A stretch of DNA of 34,803 nt from Hyphomicrobiales bacterium (GCA_947456435.1 CANGSG010000004.1:1-34803), one strand, 5' to 3'; shown: positions 8,428 to 17,673, counted from the stretch's first letter. A program made the numbers and translations. The notes: generated from the sequence alone by a model not told the origin.

Positions 8428-10560
8428 ATGACAATGGGCTTGATCATTTTGGGTGGCCTTCTCGCCATCGCCTACGGTTTCTGGGCGATTGCGGATGTGA
8501 ATGGCCGCGACGCGGGTAATGCCCGCATGCAAGAAATCGCCGCCGCCATCGCGGAAGGCGCACAGGCTTATCTCAAGCGTCAATATACGACGATCGCAAT
8601 CGTCGGTGTTGTGTTGTTTATTGTAATTGCTGCTCTTCTGAAGCTCCCTGTCGCGATTGGCTTCGCCATCGGTGCCGTGCTCTCAGGGGCTGCAGGCTTC
8701 ATCGGCATGAATGTGTCGGTGCGCGCTAACGTCCGCACAGCACAAGCATCTTCGAAGTCGCTTGCTGATGGTCTCGATGTGGCCTTCAAAGCCGGTGCGG
8801 TAACCGGTATGCTTGTCGCAGGCCTCGCGCTGCTCGGCGTTGCTGTTTATTACTGGTTGCTCACAGGTCCGATGGGCTACACCGCATCGGATCGTATAGT
8901 TGTTGATGCGCTTGTTGCCCTCGGCTTTGGTGCGTCCCTCATTTCGATCTTCGCGCGTCTTGGTGGCGGTATCTTCACCAAGGGTGCAGACGTTGGCGCC
9001 GATCTCGTCGGTAAAGTTGAAGCCGGCATTCCGGAAGATGATCCGCGTAACCCCGCAACGATCGCTGACAATGTCGGCGACAATGTCGGCGACTGCGCTG
9101 GTATGGCTGCTGACTTGTTCGAAACCTATGCTGTGACGGTTGTTGCGACGATGGTTCTCGCATCCATCTTCTTCGCAGGTCAGAGCATTCTCGCTTCCGC
9201 GATGCTTTATCCGCTCATGATTTGTGCGACCTGCATCGTCACCTCGATCATCGGCACCTTCTTTGTGAAGCTCGGTTCCGATAATTCGATCATGGGTGCG
9301 CTTTATAAGGGCCTCATCGCAACGGGCGTATTGTCGGTTGCCGGTCTTTGGTATGCGACCAACCAGATCGGTTGGGGCGTGATTGGTCAGGCTAATGGTG
9401 TCGACATTACCGGCAAGGCGCTGTTCATCTGCGGCTTGATCGGTCTCGTTGTTACAGGCCTCATCGTCTGGATCACAGAATACTATACAGGCACGGGCAA
9501 GCGTCCGGTTGTATCGATTGCGCAAGCTTCGGTTACTGGTCACGGTACGAACGTTATTCAAGGTCTCGCTGTATCGCTTGAATCAACCGCTCTGCCAGCA
9601 CTCGTCATCGTGGGTGGTATCATTTCGACTTATCAGCTTGCTGGTCTATTCGGCACCGCGATTGCAGTGACGACGATGCTCGGTCTTGCCGGTATGATCG
9701 TAGCACTCGATGCCTTCGGCCCTGTCACTGACAATGCCGGTGGTATTGCTGAAATGGCAGGCCTTCCTAAAGAAGTACGCCATGTCACTGATGCACTCGA
9801 TGCCGTTGGTAACACGACGAAAGCTGTGACCAAGGGCTATGCCATTGGTTCGGCTGGTCTTGGCGCCCTCGTGTTGTTCGCAGCCTATACGAATGACATC
9901 GCGGCCTTCACGAAAGCGGGTGTGCCTTACTTCAAGGATATCGGAACGGTCTCGTTTGATCTGTCCAATCCTTACGTCGTTGCAGGCCTCATCTTCGGTG
10001 GTCTCATTCCGTATCTCTTCGGGGGGATCGCGATGACAGCCGTTGGTCGTGCAGCGGGTTCAGTCGTTGAAGAAGTGCGTCGTCAGTTCAAAGAAAAGCC
10101 CGGCATCATGCAGGGCACTGACAAACCTGATTATGCGCGTGCGGTTGATATGCTTACACAAGCAGCCATTCGCGAAATGATCATCCCTTCGCTTCTTCCT
10201 GTTCTTGCACCGCTTGTCGCTTACTTCGGCGTGTTGTTTGTCTCAGGCTCGAAGGCAAACGCCTTCGCAGCACTCGGTGCCTCGCTCTTGGGCGTGATCG
10301 TCAATGGTCTGTTCGTTGCGATCTCGATGACCTCTGGCGGTGGCGCATGGGATAATGCAAAGAAGAGCTTCGAAGACGGCTTCATCGACAAGGATGGTGT
10401 GAAGCACTTGAAGGGTTCGGATGCGCATAAGGCTTCGGTGACAGGTGATACCGTCGGCGATCCCTACAAGGACACCGCAGGTCCTGCGGTCAATCCGGCG
10501 ATCAAGATCACCAATATCGTTGCTTTGCTCTTGATTGCGATCCTCGCCCACATGGCGTGA
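8428..10560 (+). CDS. hppA: K+-independent H+-translocating pyrophosphatase
   Basis: 710-residue integral membrane pyrophosphatase that couples PPi hydrolysis to proton pumping, with about 16 membrane segments. The PPi/Mg site is visible in [36 protein letters not shown] (given here in parts: [11 protein letters not shown] near residue 190 and NVGDNVGDC near 213) and in the C-terminal [18 protein letters not shown]. The residue after GNTT is Lys (K465, GNTTKA); Lys at this place marks the K+-independent class, Ala the K+-dependent class. The frame is open to 8341, but the first 29 residues look non-coding; ATG at 8428 gives the usual short N-terminus, with GAGG at 8411-8414 somewhat distant. 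Ends at a strong terminator. Confidence 0.97.
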   Translation: MTMGLIILGGLLAIAYGFWAIADVNGRDAGNARMQEIAAAIAEGAQAYLKRQYTTIAIVGVVLFIVIAALLKLPVAIGFAIGAVLSGAAGFIGMNVSVRANVRTAQASSKSLADGLDVAFKAGAVTGMLVAGLALLGVAVYYWLLTGPMGYTASDRIVVDALVALGFGASLISIFARLGGGIFTKGADVGADLVGKVEAGIPEDDPRNPATIADNVGDNVGDCAGMAADLFETYAVTVVATMVLASIFFAGQSILASAMLYPLMICATCIVTSIIGTFFVKLGSDNSIMGALYKGLIATGVLSVAGLWYATNQIGWGVIGQANGVDITGKALFICGLIGLVVTGLIVWITEYYTGTGKRPVVSIAQASVTGHGTNVIQGLAVSLESTALPALVIVGGIISTYQLAGLFGTAIAVTTMLGLAGMIVALDAFGPVTDNAGGIAEMAGLPKEVRHVTDALDAVGNTTKAVTKGYAIGSAGLGALVLFAAYTNDIAAFTKAGVPYFKDIGTVSFDLSNPYVVAGLIFGGLIPYLFGGIAMTAVGRAAGSVVEEVRRQFKEKPGIMQGTDKPDYARAVDMLTQAAIREMIIPSLLPVLAPLVAYFGVLFVSGSKANAFAALGASLLGVIVNGLFVAISMTSGGGAWDNAKKSFEDGFIDKDGVKHLKGSDAHKASVTGDTVGDPYKDTAGPAVNPAIKITNIVALLLIAILAHMA

Positions 10561-10589
10561 TCCCCATCAACATCGCATAAAATACAAAA

Positions 10590-10617
10590 CCCCCGGACAA
10601 TGTCCGGGGGTTTTTTT
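10590..10617. terminator. Intrinsic terminator after hppA, bidirectional
   Basis: Nine base pairs (CCCCCGGAC with GTCCGGGGG) around a 3-nt loop are followed by seven Ts at 10611-10617 on the plus strand. Upstream AAAAC gives a shorter U-run on the minus strand. It lies between the convergent hppA and bamE genes and can serve both. Confidence 0.93.
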
Positions 10618-10644
10618 GTTTCGCGTTTTTTTGGAAGCTTTAGA

Positions 10645-11100
10645 TCAGGTGGAACCGACCATCCGCAACATCTGCCGCACGATCGAGAGATCGGTGCCGC
10701 CCGTCGGTGTTGCGTTTTTGTTGAAGTCGAACACTTCGCCATCTTTCATGCCGTAATTGGCAAGGCTTTCGACCTTCAACGATTTTGTGAAGATAACCGC
10801 GAGCACCCGCTGGTCGGTGATTTCAGGTTTCTGGAACATATAGCTCCGGTTCGTGTTCTGGCTGATGTAATACCAGCTCTGATTACCGACCGTTGAAACC
10901 GTTGACGGCGTACCGAGAATGGCGAGCACTTTCTTTGCGTCCATGCCGGGCTTAATTTCCGCTACCGCTTGCTCATCGATGACATAGCCTTGCGTTTGCG
11001 GGCCGGGCGTCGTGCAGGCTGCAAGCGGGCCGGCAATCAGTATAGCGAGCGCCGCTGTCCTGAGGAGCGCGGGGGCGTTTTTACGCGAAAAATCGATCAT
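10645..11100 (-). CDS. bamE: Outer membrane assembly lipoprotein BamE/OmlA (SmpA domain)
   Basis: 151-residue lipoprotein. The signal peptide ends in the lipobox LAAC with the acylated Cys at residue 29. The SmpA/OmlA fold follows: GYVIDEQAVAEIKPGMDAKKVLAILGTPS, then a WYYISQ strand, matching BamE-type proteins that stabilise the BAM outer-membrane assembly complex at the inner leaflet of the outer membrane. A C-terminal tail of about 50 residues is longer than in E. coli BamE, as is common in alphaproteobacteria. Divergent from the bc1 chaperone gene, a well-known pairing in the group. Confidence 0.9.
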   Translation of the reverse strand: MIDFSRKNAPALLRTAALAILIAGPLAACTTPGPQTQGYVIDEQAVAEIKPGMDAKKVLAILGTPSTVSTVGNQSWYYISQNTNRSYMFQKPEITDQRVLAVIFTKSLKVESLANYGMKDGEVFDFNKNATPTGGTDLSIVRQMLRMVGST

Positions 11101-11232
11101 AGGGCAAAAGACTCCGGTGAGGCCTTTAGCAAGGCACGGGATTTTCCTTGCGCGACCCCTTCCTTATGCCTTACCCCGCAGCCAAGGCAAGGGGCGCAGC
11201 CGGTGCGCCTTTCGGGGTTCGGTGGAAGGATC

Positions 11233-11787
11233 ATGGGGATTTTCTCATATTTCAAACAAAGGCGCGCGAACCGGGAAATCCTTGATCGGCTTTATGGCGC
11301 GGTCATGGCGGCGGCTCGGTCCGAGACGCTTTACCGTGACTTTCGCGTCCCCGATACATTCGAGGGTCGATTCGAATCCTTTACTCTTCATGCGTCGTTG
11401 GTAGCCCGGCGGCTCAATATGCTTCCGTCTCCGGCGCCCGATCTCGCGCGCGATTACGTTGACCGGATCTTCTCCGAACTTGATGGCATGTTGCGCGAGA
11501 TGGGTGTCGGCGACATGGGTGTGCCGAAGCGCATCAAACAAATGGCGGCAGCCTTTCTTGGGCGGGCGGGCGCCTATGTCGACGCGTTGCAGTCGCAAGA
11601 TCGCGCTGTGCTTAAGGAAGTTCTTATCCGCAATGTCTATGCGTCAAAACAGCCGACCGATGATTGCGTTGAAAAACTGATCGATTACGTCAACGCGTTT
11701 TCAACCACACTGGATCGATTAACGCTTGATGCGTTCACATCGGAACAAGTGTCGGTGAATTTGATGGCCACACCGATCCAGGAGTGA
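11233..11787 (+). CDS. Ubiquinol-cytochrome c chaperone (CBP3/UQCC1 family)
   Basis: 184-residue protein of the CBP3 family, which in mitochondria assists cytochrome b translation and bc1 complex assembly. N-terminus MGIFSYFKQRR and the conserved segments ARSETLYRDFRVPDTFEGRFE (residues 25-44 region) and YVDRIFSELDGMLREMGVGD near 77 are typical. The frame is open from 10969, but the canonical start is ATG at 11233 with GGAAGGA 2-8 bp upstream. It is 4 bp from the downstream YceD gene, so they form an operon. Confidence 0.9.
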   Translation: MGIFSYFKQRRANREILDRLYGAVMAAARSETLYRDFRVPDTFEGRFESFTLHASLVARRLNMLPSPAPDLARDYVDRIFSELDGMLREMGVGDMGVPKRIKQMAAAFLGRAGAYVDALQSQDRAVLKEVLIRNVYASKQPTDDCVEKLIDYVNAFSTTLDRLTLDAFTSEQVSVNLMATPIQE

Positions 11788-11791
11788 TCTT

Positions 11792-12316
11792 ATGTCATCA
11801 CCGAAAAAATCAACGGATAGTCAATTGCCGCTTTCGCACCCAATTGATGTCGCGACGATTAAGCCCGATGGCTTGACTGTCACTTTCGAAGCCTCCGAAA
11901 GCGAGCGTGAGAAACTAGCAACACTCTTTGATGTTCCGGCTGTTGTTAAGCTTAGGGCGTCCTTCAAACTCATTCGGAAAGGCTCACGCGTAAAAGTACG
12001 GGGTGATGTTTCCGGCGTCGTGACGCGTTCATGCGTTTTGTCGCTTGAAGACTTCGACATGGATTTTCATGAACCCGTGGCGGTGGATTTTGACGAGAAG
12101 GCTGAAACGCCACGCGATGATGACAGCGATCTCGAAGCGCTCGATCCGATTATTGATGGTCAGATCGATCTTGGCGCACTTGCGGCTGAATTCACCGCCT
12201 TGTCACTTGATCCCTATCCGAAAAAGCCCGGCATTGTGTTTGATTATCGTGAAGATGATGATGAAAAGCCACCATCGCCCTTTTCCGCGCTCGCCGGAAT
12301 TAAACCAAAATCCTGA
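11792..12316 (+). CDS. YceD-like DUF177 protein
   Basis: 174-residue DUF177/YceD family protein, associated with accumulation of 23S rRNA in other bacteria. The core pattern is VRGDVSGVVTRSCVLSLEDF near residues 70-90, an acidic stretch DEKAETPRDDDSDLEALDP, and the C-terminal ALSLDPYPKKPG motif. In many bacteria this gene precedes rpmF and plsX; here plsX follows after 152 bp and no rpmF lies between. The 12317-12468 gap shows nothing clear beyond a short inverted repeat (GGATC/GATCC). Confidence 0.88.
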   Translation: MSSPKKSTDSQLPLSHPIDVATIKPDGLTVTFEASESEREKLATLFDVPAVVKLRASFKLIRKGSRVKVRGDVSGVVTRSCVLSLEDFDMDFHEPVAVDFDEKAETPRDDDSDLEALDPIIDGQIDLGALAAEFTALSLDPYPKKPGIVFDYREDDDEKPPSPFSALAGIKPKS

Positions 12317-12468
12317 ATAATGCAGGCGTGCATGAGGCAGAGACATTGGCGAGGGGGTTGGCCCAAGGGCGCTAGACCGCTATTGTCAAAATTCAGTTTG
12401 AACGAGCCGGACGGGATTCGGTGCAAGAGATCCAGGATCGCTCGAGATCCAGAATTGATTGAGGCGCG

Positions 12469-13557
12469 ATGACGGCGGCACGGGTAAGACTTGCGCTTGA
12501 CGCAATGGGAGGCGATCACGGGCCTGAAACCGTCATCCCCGGCGCGGCCTTAGCGCTTGAACGTCATCCGGAGGTCAGTTTTTTACTGTTTGGCGATCCC
12601 GAGCGTATTCGCCCTTTGCTTGAAAAACATCCACGTCTTGCAACCGTAAGTGAAGTTCGCGCGTCCGAAGTTTTTATCGCGATGGACGAGAAGCCCGGCC
12701 AAGCCTTGCGGCGGGGTCGCGGTAAATCATCGATGTGGCAAGCTATCCAAGCCGTTAAAGACGGGGAGGCCGATGCAGCCGTGTCCGCCGGCAACACCGG
12801 AGCGTTGATGGCGATGGCGACATTTTGCTTGCGCACGATGGCGGGTGTTGATCGGCCGGCCATTGCGGCGATCTGGCCGACAATTCGCGGTGAATCGATT
12901 GTGCTCGATGTCGGCGCGACGATTGGTGCTGACTCACGTCATCTCGTGACGATGTCGCTGATGGGCTCCGCGATGGCGAGTATTCTCTTCGATCTTGATA
13001 CACCGACAGTCGGCTTGTTGAATGTCGGGACCGAAGATGTGAAAGGCCTCGATGAAATTCGTGAAGCCGGCCGCGTGATGCGTGATCTTCCCATTCCCTC
13101 ATTTCGTTATGACGGATTTGTCGAAGGCGATGATATCGGCCAAGGCACAGTTGATGTTGTGGTGACGGAAGGTTTCTCCGGCAATATCGCCCTGAAGACG
13201 GCTGAAGGAACCGCGAAGCAAATTGCGACTTATTTGCGTCAAGCGATGAGCTCAAGTCTTATGAGCCGTATTGGATATCTTTTCGCGCGTTCAGCCTTTG
13301 CAGCACTCAAAGATCGGTTAGATCCACGCAAAGTGAATGGCGGCGTGTTCTTGGGTCTTGATGGCGTTGTGATTAAAAGTCATGGCGGCACGGATGGTGT
13401 TGGCTTCGCTGCCGCAATTGATGTTGGTTATGACATGGTCAAATATGAATTGCAGGATCGCATTCGCACTTCACTGCAAGCATCTCTCGCAAGCCTTGAA
13501 GCGGCTGATCATAAACAGACTGAAAGCTCAACCGCGGAACAAGGAGCGTCATCGTGA
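12469..13557 (+). CDS. plsX: Phosphate acyltransferase PlsX
   Basis: 362-residue soluble enzyme that converts acyl-ACP to acyl-phosphate, the substrate of PlsY (also encoded in this window). The family start [19 protein letters not shown] is present at residues 7-25, with [10 protein letters not shown] near 106 and [17 protein letters not shown] near 288. The end overlaps fabH by 4 bp (GTGA). It links fatty acid and phospholipid synthesis; the plsX-fabH order is conserved across bacteria. Confidence 0.97.
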   Translation: MTAARVRLALDAMGGDHGPETVIPGAALALERHPEVSFLLFGDPERIRPLLEKHPRLATVSEVRASEVFIAMDEKPGQALRRGRGKSSMWQAIQAVKDGEADAAVSAGNTGALMAMATFCLRTMAGVDRPAIAAIWPTIRGESIVLDVGATIGADSRHLVTMSLMGSAMASILFDLDTPTVGLLNVGTEDVKGLDEIREAGRVMRDLPIPSFRYDGFVEGDDIGQGTVDVVVTEGFSGNIALKTAEGTAKQIATYLRQAMSSSLMSRIGYLFARSAFAALKDRLDPRKVNGGVFLGLDGVVIKSHGGTDGVGFAAAIDVGYDMVKYELQDRIRTSLQASLASLEAADHKQTESSTAEQGASS

Positions 13558-14528
13558 CCATCCGTTCTGTTGTTCTTGGCACAGGCCATTATCTTCCCAA
13601 GAAATGCATGACCAATGCCGATCTCGTTTCATTGGTCGATACCAATGACGAGTGGATTGTTGAACGCACAGGCATTCGTCAAAGGCATATCGCGGGCGAG
13701 GGCGAAACGACATCGATGCTTGCGATCGAAGCGGCTAAGGCCGCGCTTGCTGATGCTAAGATTGATGCCAACTCGATTGATTTAATTGTGCTTGCCACCG
13801 CAACGCCTGACCATACATTTCCATCGACCGCGACACAGGTGCAGGCGGCGCTGGGTATTACAGGCGGCGCGGCGTTTGACGTGCAAGCGGTGTGTTCAGG
13901 ATTTGTGTATGCGCTCACAACAGCGGACAATTTTTTGAAAGCCGGTTCGGCCAAACGCGCTCTAGTGATTGGCGCGGAGACCTTTTCGCGTATTCTTGAT
14001 TGGACGGATCGTACGACCTGCGTGTTGTTCGGCGATGGCGCGGGCGCGGTTATTCTCGATGCCCAAAATGGTGGGGGCACCAATACCGATCGCGGCGTAC
14101 TTTGTACGCATCTGCGTTCGGACGGACGTCATCTCGAAAAGCTTTTTGTCGATGGTGGCCCGTCAACCACGATGACGACCGGCCATTTGCGCATGGAAGG
14201 CAAAGAGGTTTTCCGCCATGCGGTTGTCAATCTCGCCGAAACCGTTGAGGAAGCGCTGCATCGCGCGGGGATTACGCCCTCCGATGTGCAGTGGTTTGTT
14301 CCGCACCAGGCCAATCGCCGCATTATTGATGCGACCGCCAAGAAGCTCGGGATCGACCCCTCACATGTTGTGATCACGGTTGACCTTCACGGCAACACAT
14401 CGGCGGCCTCAATTCCCCTCGCGCTCTCTGTGGCCCGTCAAGACGGACGGATCAAACAGGGTGATTTGGTTCTGATCGAGGCGATGGGCGGCGGCTTCAC
14501 ATGGGGGTCGGCGCTGATCCGATGGTAG
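13554..14528 (+). CDS. fabH: 3-oxoacyl-ACP synthase III
   Basis: 324-residue condensing enzyme that starts type II fatty acid synthesis from an acyl-CoA and malonyl-ACP. The catalytic triad is intact: C114 in QAVCSGF, H251 in [10 protein letters not shown]281 in HGNTSAAS. Start codon is GTG at 13554, overlapping the plsX stop, implying translational coupling. The C-terminal [13 protein letters not shown] is typical of FabH. Confidence 0.97.
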   Translation: MTIRSVVLGTGHYLPKKCMTNADLVSLVDTNDEWIVERTGIRQRHIAGEGETTSMLAIEAAKAALADAKIDANSIDLIVLATATPDHTFPSTATQVQAALGITGGAAFDVQAVCSGFVYALTTADNFLKAGSAKRALVIGAETFSRILDWTDRTTCVLFGDGAGAVILDAQNGGGTNTDRGVLCTHLRSDGRHLEKLFVDGGPSTTMTTGHLRMEGKEVFRHAVVNLAETVEEALHRAGITPSDVQWFVPHQANRRIIDATAKKLGIDPSHVVITVDLHGNTSAASIPLALSVARQDGRIKQGDLVLIEAMGGGFTWGSALIRW

Positions 14529-14561
14529 GGAAGCGCTTGAAAAATCTTGGTAAATAGAGCA

Positions 14562-14590
14562 TTGACGCGCTGTTTGGCCCGCAATAGGGT
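14562..14590 (+). promoter_or_regulatory. Probable ihfA promoter
   Basis: TTGACG at 14562-14567, a 17-bp spacer and TAGGGT at 14585-14590 lie directly before ihfA, with AGGAG as ribosome-binding site just after (about 14603). The -35 box fits the alphaproteobacterial sigma-70 pattern; the -10 box is weak. Confidence 0.45.
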
Positions 14591-14607
14591 TTGCGGGCGT
14601 AAGAGGA

Positions 14608-14925
14608 GTGGGTATGGCGCAACGAACAGTCACACGCGCAGAATTGAGCGAAGCCGTTTATCAGCGGATCGGTCTGTCGCGGAGCGAGTCCGCTGCGCTC
14701 GTTGAATTGGTGCTGGAGGAAATTTCAGCGTCGCTCGCTAAGGGTGACAGCGTGAAACTTTCCTCCTTCGGATCATTCCTTGTCCGTGACAAAGGCCAGC
14801 GTATTGGCCGTAATCCGAAAACGGGTGTCGAAGTGCCGATCGAGCCGCGCCGGGTGATGGTTTTCAAGCCATCAAACATCATGAAAGCCCGCGTGAATGG
14901 CGAAGAGGTTCCCGACTCGGATTGA
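14608..14925 (+). CDS. ihfA: Integration host factor subunit alpha
   Basis: 105-residue nucleoid protein that, with IhfB, bends DNA at specific sites. HU/IHF fold: [18 protein letters not shown] at the N-terminus and the DNA-binding arm [23 protein letters not shown] near residues 63-82, with the IHF-alpha-type [10 protein letters not shown]. Followed 44 bp downstream by a MerR gene, a pairing usual in Hyphomicrobiales. Confidence 0.95.
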   Translation: MGMAQRTVTRAELSEAVYQRIGLSRSESAALVELVLEEISASLAKGDSVKLSSFGSFLVRDKGQRIGRNPKTGVEVPIEPRRVMVFKPSNIMKARVNGEEVPDSD

Positions 14926-14969
14926 TCGCGCTAGGTTCCCGCAACTGATTTTCGAGGGAGGGCGCGGTT

Positions 14970-15647
14970 TTGGATAAAGCTCCAGACGCCTATAGAACCA
15001 TCAGCGAGGTCGCAACCGATCTTGACTTGCCCCAACATGTGCTGCGCTTCTGGGAGTCTCGGTTCACCCAAGTGAAGCCTTTGAAGCGCGGGGGCGGGCG
15101 CCGGTTCTATAAGCCCGATGATGTTGATCTCGTTCGGGGCATCAAACAATTACTGCACGGCACCGGTTACACGATCCGCGGGGTGCAACGCATCCTGAAG
15201 GAGGAAGGTGCCAAATATGTTCAGGCCATCGGTCGAACCGGCAAGATCCCTTCAAAATCATCAGCGCAAGACGCGGCCGCCGAGCAGGTCATTTTTGCAT
15301 CACCTTTGAAGACGAAAGGGGCCGTGGAACCCGCCGGTGACCCGCGGCCTGGGTCAGCCGAAGATCTTGCTGCGCTCATTGCCCCGCGTCCGCGTGCGCC
15401 CGCGCGCACTGCAAAGCGCAACAAGGCTCAACTCGGTCTCTTCGGTGAGGTAATCGAAGAGGATAGCGATACGTCCTCGTCGCAAGCGCTTGCACGAATG
15501 TTGCCGTCGGCATGGCGGGGTGTGTCTGTGTCTAGTCAGGTCGCGCAGAAATTGCAGGCTGTGCTGGTCGAACTTGAAGAATGTGGCCAGCTCATTTCGA
15601 CCGCCCGCATTGTCGCGGGCGACAACCGCGCGCCGCGCGGGGAGTAG
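14970..15647 (+). CDS. MerR family transcriptional regulator
   Basis: 225-residue regulator with an N-terminal MerR winged helix at about residues 8-80: [21 protein letters not shown], then [18 protein letters not shown] and [16 protein letters not shown]. The start is TTG at 14970, preceded by GAGGGAGG at 14954-14961; no ATG would keep the helix-turn-helix. The middle is low-complexity (Pro/Arg/Ala) and the C-terminus contains a helical segment [15 protein letters not shown]. No metal-binding cysteines typical of MerR metal sensors are seen. Target genes are unknown; it always sits after ihfA in relatives. Confidence 0.88.
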   Translation: MDKAPDAYRTISEVATDLDLPQHVLRFWESRFTQVKPLKRGGGRRFYKPDDVDLVRGIKQLLHGTGYTIRGVQRILKEEGAKYVQAIGRTGKIPSKSSAQDAAAEQVIFASPLKTKGAVEPAGDPRPGSAEDLAALIAPRPRAPARTAKRNKAQLGLFGEVIEEDSDTSSSQALARMLPSAWRGVSVSSQVAQKLQAVLVELEECGQLISTARIVAGDNRAPRGE

Positions 15648-15678
15648 AGCGACGCGTTTTCAGATTTGACGATCTGCG

Positions 15679-15726
15679 GCTGAAATTTTGCGGGAAATAA
15701 ATGGTCGGAGTGATAGGATTCGAACC
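15679..15726. repeat. 48-bp direct repeat, copy 1 (tRNA-Pro 3'-end duplicate)
   Basis: Identical over 48 bp to 15802-15849, offset 123 bp. The repeat contains the last 25 nt of tRNA-Pro (T loop to CCA) and 23 bp of its 3' flank. This copy has no tRNA body attached, so it is a remnant, as left by site-specific integration and later loss of an element, or by a local duplication. Confidence 0.9.
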
Positions 15727-15737
15727 CAAATTCTATT

Positions 15738-15773
15738 CGATCACGCTCTGGGCAAAGCCCAACCTCGTGATCG
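15738..15773. other. Hairpin in the inserted spacer
   Basis: Perfect 8-bp inverted repeat CGATCACG (15738-15745) and CGTGATCG (15766-15773). Inside lies a second stem GGGC-AAA-GCCC (15750-15760). It occupies most of the 75-bp segment between the two direct repeats and has no visible coding content. Confidence 0.7.
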
Positions 15774-15801
15774 GGAAAAGTCGTAGGTTCCGAGCGCGGA
15801 A

Positions 15802-15849
15802 GCTGAAATTTTGCGGGAAATAAATGGTCGGAGTGATAGGATTCGAACC
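15802..15849. repeat. 48-bp direct repeat, copy 2 (overlaps tRNA-Pro)
   Basis: The copy that overlaps the intact tRNA-Pro gene, covering its T loop, acceptor end, CCA and 23 bp beyond. Identical to 15679-15726. Confidence 0.9.
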
Positions 15850-15902
15850 TACGACCCCTAGTCCCCCAGACTAGTGCGCTAACCGGGCTGCGCTACACTC
15901 CG
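15825..15902 (-). tRNA. tRNA-Pro (GGG)
   Basis: 78-nt tRNA on the minus strand with encoded CCA. Acceptor CGGAGTG/CACTCCG is perfect, the anticodon stem is CTAGT/ACTAG and loop CTGGGGG gives anticodon GGG, reading CCC/CCU proline codons. The T arm GTAGG-TTCGAAT-CCTAT is normal with one wobble pair. Its 3' end is duplicated 123 bp downstream. The stretches 15648-15678 and 15903-15999 show nothing else. Confidence 0.96.
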
Positions 15903-15999
15903 ACTGGGGCCGCTTATAGAGGGGGGCGTCAGCGGTTTCAAGCCATGGCCGGTCCGAGACGACAACCTCATTCGGCTACCCTTCCAGATCGCACGAAAT

Positions 16000-16236
16000 T
16001 TACCCGTTCACGCGCTTTAAAAACTCAGTCTTGAGAACAAGACCTTTGATATTTTCAACGCGGCATTCAATCTCGCCTTCGTTATTCGTCAAGCGAATGC
16101 CTTTGATCTTCGTTCCCTGCTTGATCACCGACGAAGTGCCTTTGACTTTCAAATCTTTAATCACATGAACGGTGTCGCCTTCGTGAAGCTGCGTTCCGTT
16201 GCAATCTTTTACGATGAGCTGGTCATCATCTGACAT
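16000..16236 (-). CDS. PhnA/YjdM-like protein, C-terminal domain only
   Basis: 78-residue protein matching the C-terminal (SH3-like) domain of PhnA/YjdM: VKDCNGTQLHEGDTVHVIKDLKVKG, then KIKGIRL and LKTEFLKR. The zinc-ribbon N-terminal domain of the longer family members is absent, and the 5' end of the gene is intact with its own ATG, so this is a short natural form. Function is unknown; the historical link to phosphonate use is not supported by the context. It follows the DUF2842 gene by 10 bp on the same strand. Confidence 0.85.
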   Translation of the reverse strand: MSDDDQLIVKDCNGTQLHEGDTVHVIKDLKVKGTSSVIKQGTKIKGIRLTNNEGEIECRVENIKGLVLKTEFLKRVNG

Positions 16237-16246
16237 TTTATGATCC

Positions 16247-16474
16247 TTATGTGTCTATTGAAGCATCGTCGCGGTCGGGCCGTTCCATCCAGCGGATCAG
16301 CGGCATCAGCGGCAGGATCCAGGCGAGCCCTGCGACAAAATAGTAAACCCCTTGCCATAATTTCTCCGCATCTTGCAGGCGGCCTTGGGCAATCGACATC
16401 GCCGCGAGACTGTAGAGAATGACAAAGATGAGCATGGCGACTGTGCCGATGAGCTTCCGTGTCCTGCGTCGCAT
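16247..16474 (-). CDS. DUF2842 small membrane protein
   Basis: 75 residues with two hydrophobic helices (about 9-30 and 40-60) separated by a short loop, starting with MRRRTRKLIGT and ending IRWMERPDRDD. This matches the alphaproteobacterial DUF2842 pattern. It is divergent from ctaA, with 126 bp between. Function unknown; the neighbour hints at respiration but nothing proves it. Confidence 0.82.
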   Translation of the reverse strand: MRRRTRKLIGTVAMLIFVILYSLAAMSIAQGRLQDAEKLWQGVYYFVAGLAWILPLMPLIRWMERPDRDDASIDT

Positions 16475-16600
16475 GGGAGTTCCTTTGATAAGACGGAGTA
16501 AGAGAGTTGCCCCGTTGGCGCGGCGCGACTATGAGAGGCGCGTGCATGTTGATCAAGTCTCTCGAGGCTTGGTTTCGAGTTGTTTTGGGGGATTTTTTTG

Positions 16601-17662
16601 ATGTCCACAACGGCAGTCCCGTTCGCAGATAGACACCATCACGAAACGGGGCGCGCTTTTGTGCGCGCATGGTTGTGGATTTTGGTGGCGATGGTTTTCG
16701 TTATGGTTGTGGTCGGTGGCGCAACGCGGCTCACGGGCTCGGGCCTTTCGATCACCGAATGGAATCCGATCATGGGTGCGTTGCCGCCTTTGAGCGACGC
16801 CTCATGGCTTGAGGCATTTGAAAAATACAAAGCCATTCCACAGTATCGCCTCGTGAATGAGGGCATGTCGATCGATGAGTTCAAATTCATTTTTTGGTGG
16901 GAATGGTCGCATCGCCAGTTAGGTCGCGCCATTGGTGTTGTATTTGCGCTTGGCTATTTATGGGGCGTTTTCACGGGAGGATTGCGCGGCGGTCTTGCCT
17001 TGCGTGTGTTGGGTATCGGCGCGCTCGGAGGACTGCAAGCCACAATCGGTTGGATTATGGTTGCCTCTGGTCTTCAAGGCGATATGACGGCTGTCGCCCC
17101 TGTTAAACTCATGCTGCATCTGACAACCGCATCCGTAATTTATACCTTGCTTGTGATGCAGGCGACGCATCTCGGCATGTCGAAGGGTGAAGTGGCTTTG
17201 CCCTCGATCAAGACGGGCGCCACATGGGTTCTCCTCTTCACCTTGCTGCAGATTGCGCTGGGTGCCTTGGTTGCGGGTTCAAAAGCCGGTTTCACATGGA
17301 ACACGTGGCCGATGATTGATGGCCATCTCGTGCCCCCGAAAGAGATGTTGTTCTCAGTGTCACCGATGATTGAAAACTTCGTCGATAATACCGCGCTCGT
17401 TCAATTCAATCATCGGATGAGCGCCTATCTTTTACTGGCCGTCGCCTTGTTCCATGGTTGGCAAACGGGACGTCTCATGCCGGCAACAAGTGCCCGTCGC
17501 CGGGCTGTGTCGATTGTCTGGCTGATCGCCATGCAAGCGGTCATCGGCATTGCGACATTGCTTTATGTGGTGCCGCTCTGGCTGGGCCTTCTTCATCAGG
17601 CCTTTGCGTTTATTGTTCTCGGGATGGTGGCCACCCATCGCGCAGCTTTGTCGCGCGGGTAA
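16601..17662 (+). CDS. ctaA: Heme A synthase CtaA/COX15
   Basis: 353-residue membrane enzyme that oxidises the C8 methyl of heme O to give heme A for aa3-type cytochrome oxidase. Eight hydrophobic helices are seen. Type-2 (COX15-like) signatures: VVVGGATRLTGSGLSITEWNPI near residue 36, EFKFIFWWEWSHRQLGR near 92 with a heme-ligand candidate His, and QFNHRMSAYLLL near 268. The frame starts at a TTG at 16580, but ATG 16601 has GGGGGA at 16587-16592 and no leader oddity. The end is 11 bp from the convergent uspA. Confidence 0.95.
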   Translation: MSTTAVPFADRHHHETGRAFVRAWLWILVAMVFVMVVVGGATRLTGSGLSITEWNPIMGALPPLSDASWLEAFEKYKAIPQYRLVNEGMSIDEFKFIFWWEWSHRQLGRAIGVVFALGYLWGVFTGGLRGGLALRVLGIGALGGLQATIGWIMVASGLQGDMTAVAPVKLMLHLTTASVIYTLLVMQATHLGMSKGEVALPSIKTGATWVLLFTLLQIALGALVAGSKAGFTWNTWPMIDGHLVPPKEMLFSVSPMIENFVDNTALVQFNHRMSAYLLLAVALFHGWQTGRLMPATSARRRAVSIVWLIAMQAVIGIATLLYVVPLWLGLLHQAFAFIVLGMVATHRAALSRG

Positions 17663-17673
17663 CAAAAGCGGCG

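Noticed and set aside
8683-9561. Long minus-strand open frame (292 aa) opposite hppA
   Set aside because: It is the complement of conserved hppA codons; the translation is low in hydrophobic structure, rich in Arg/Asn/Asp/Glu, and matches no family.
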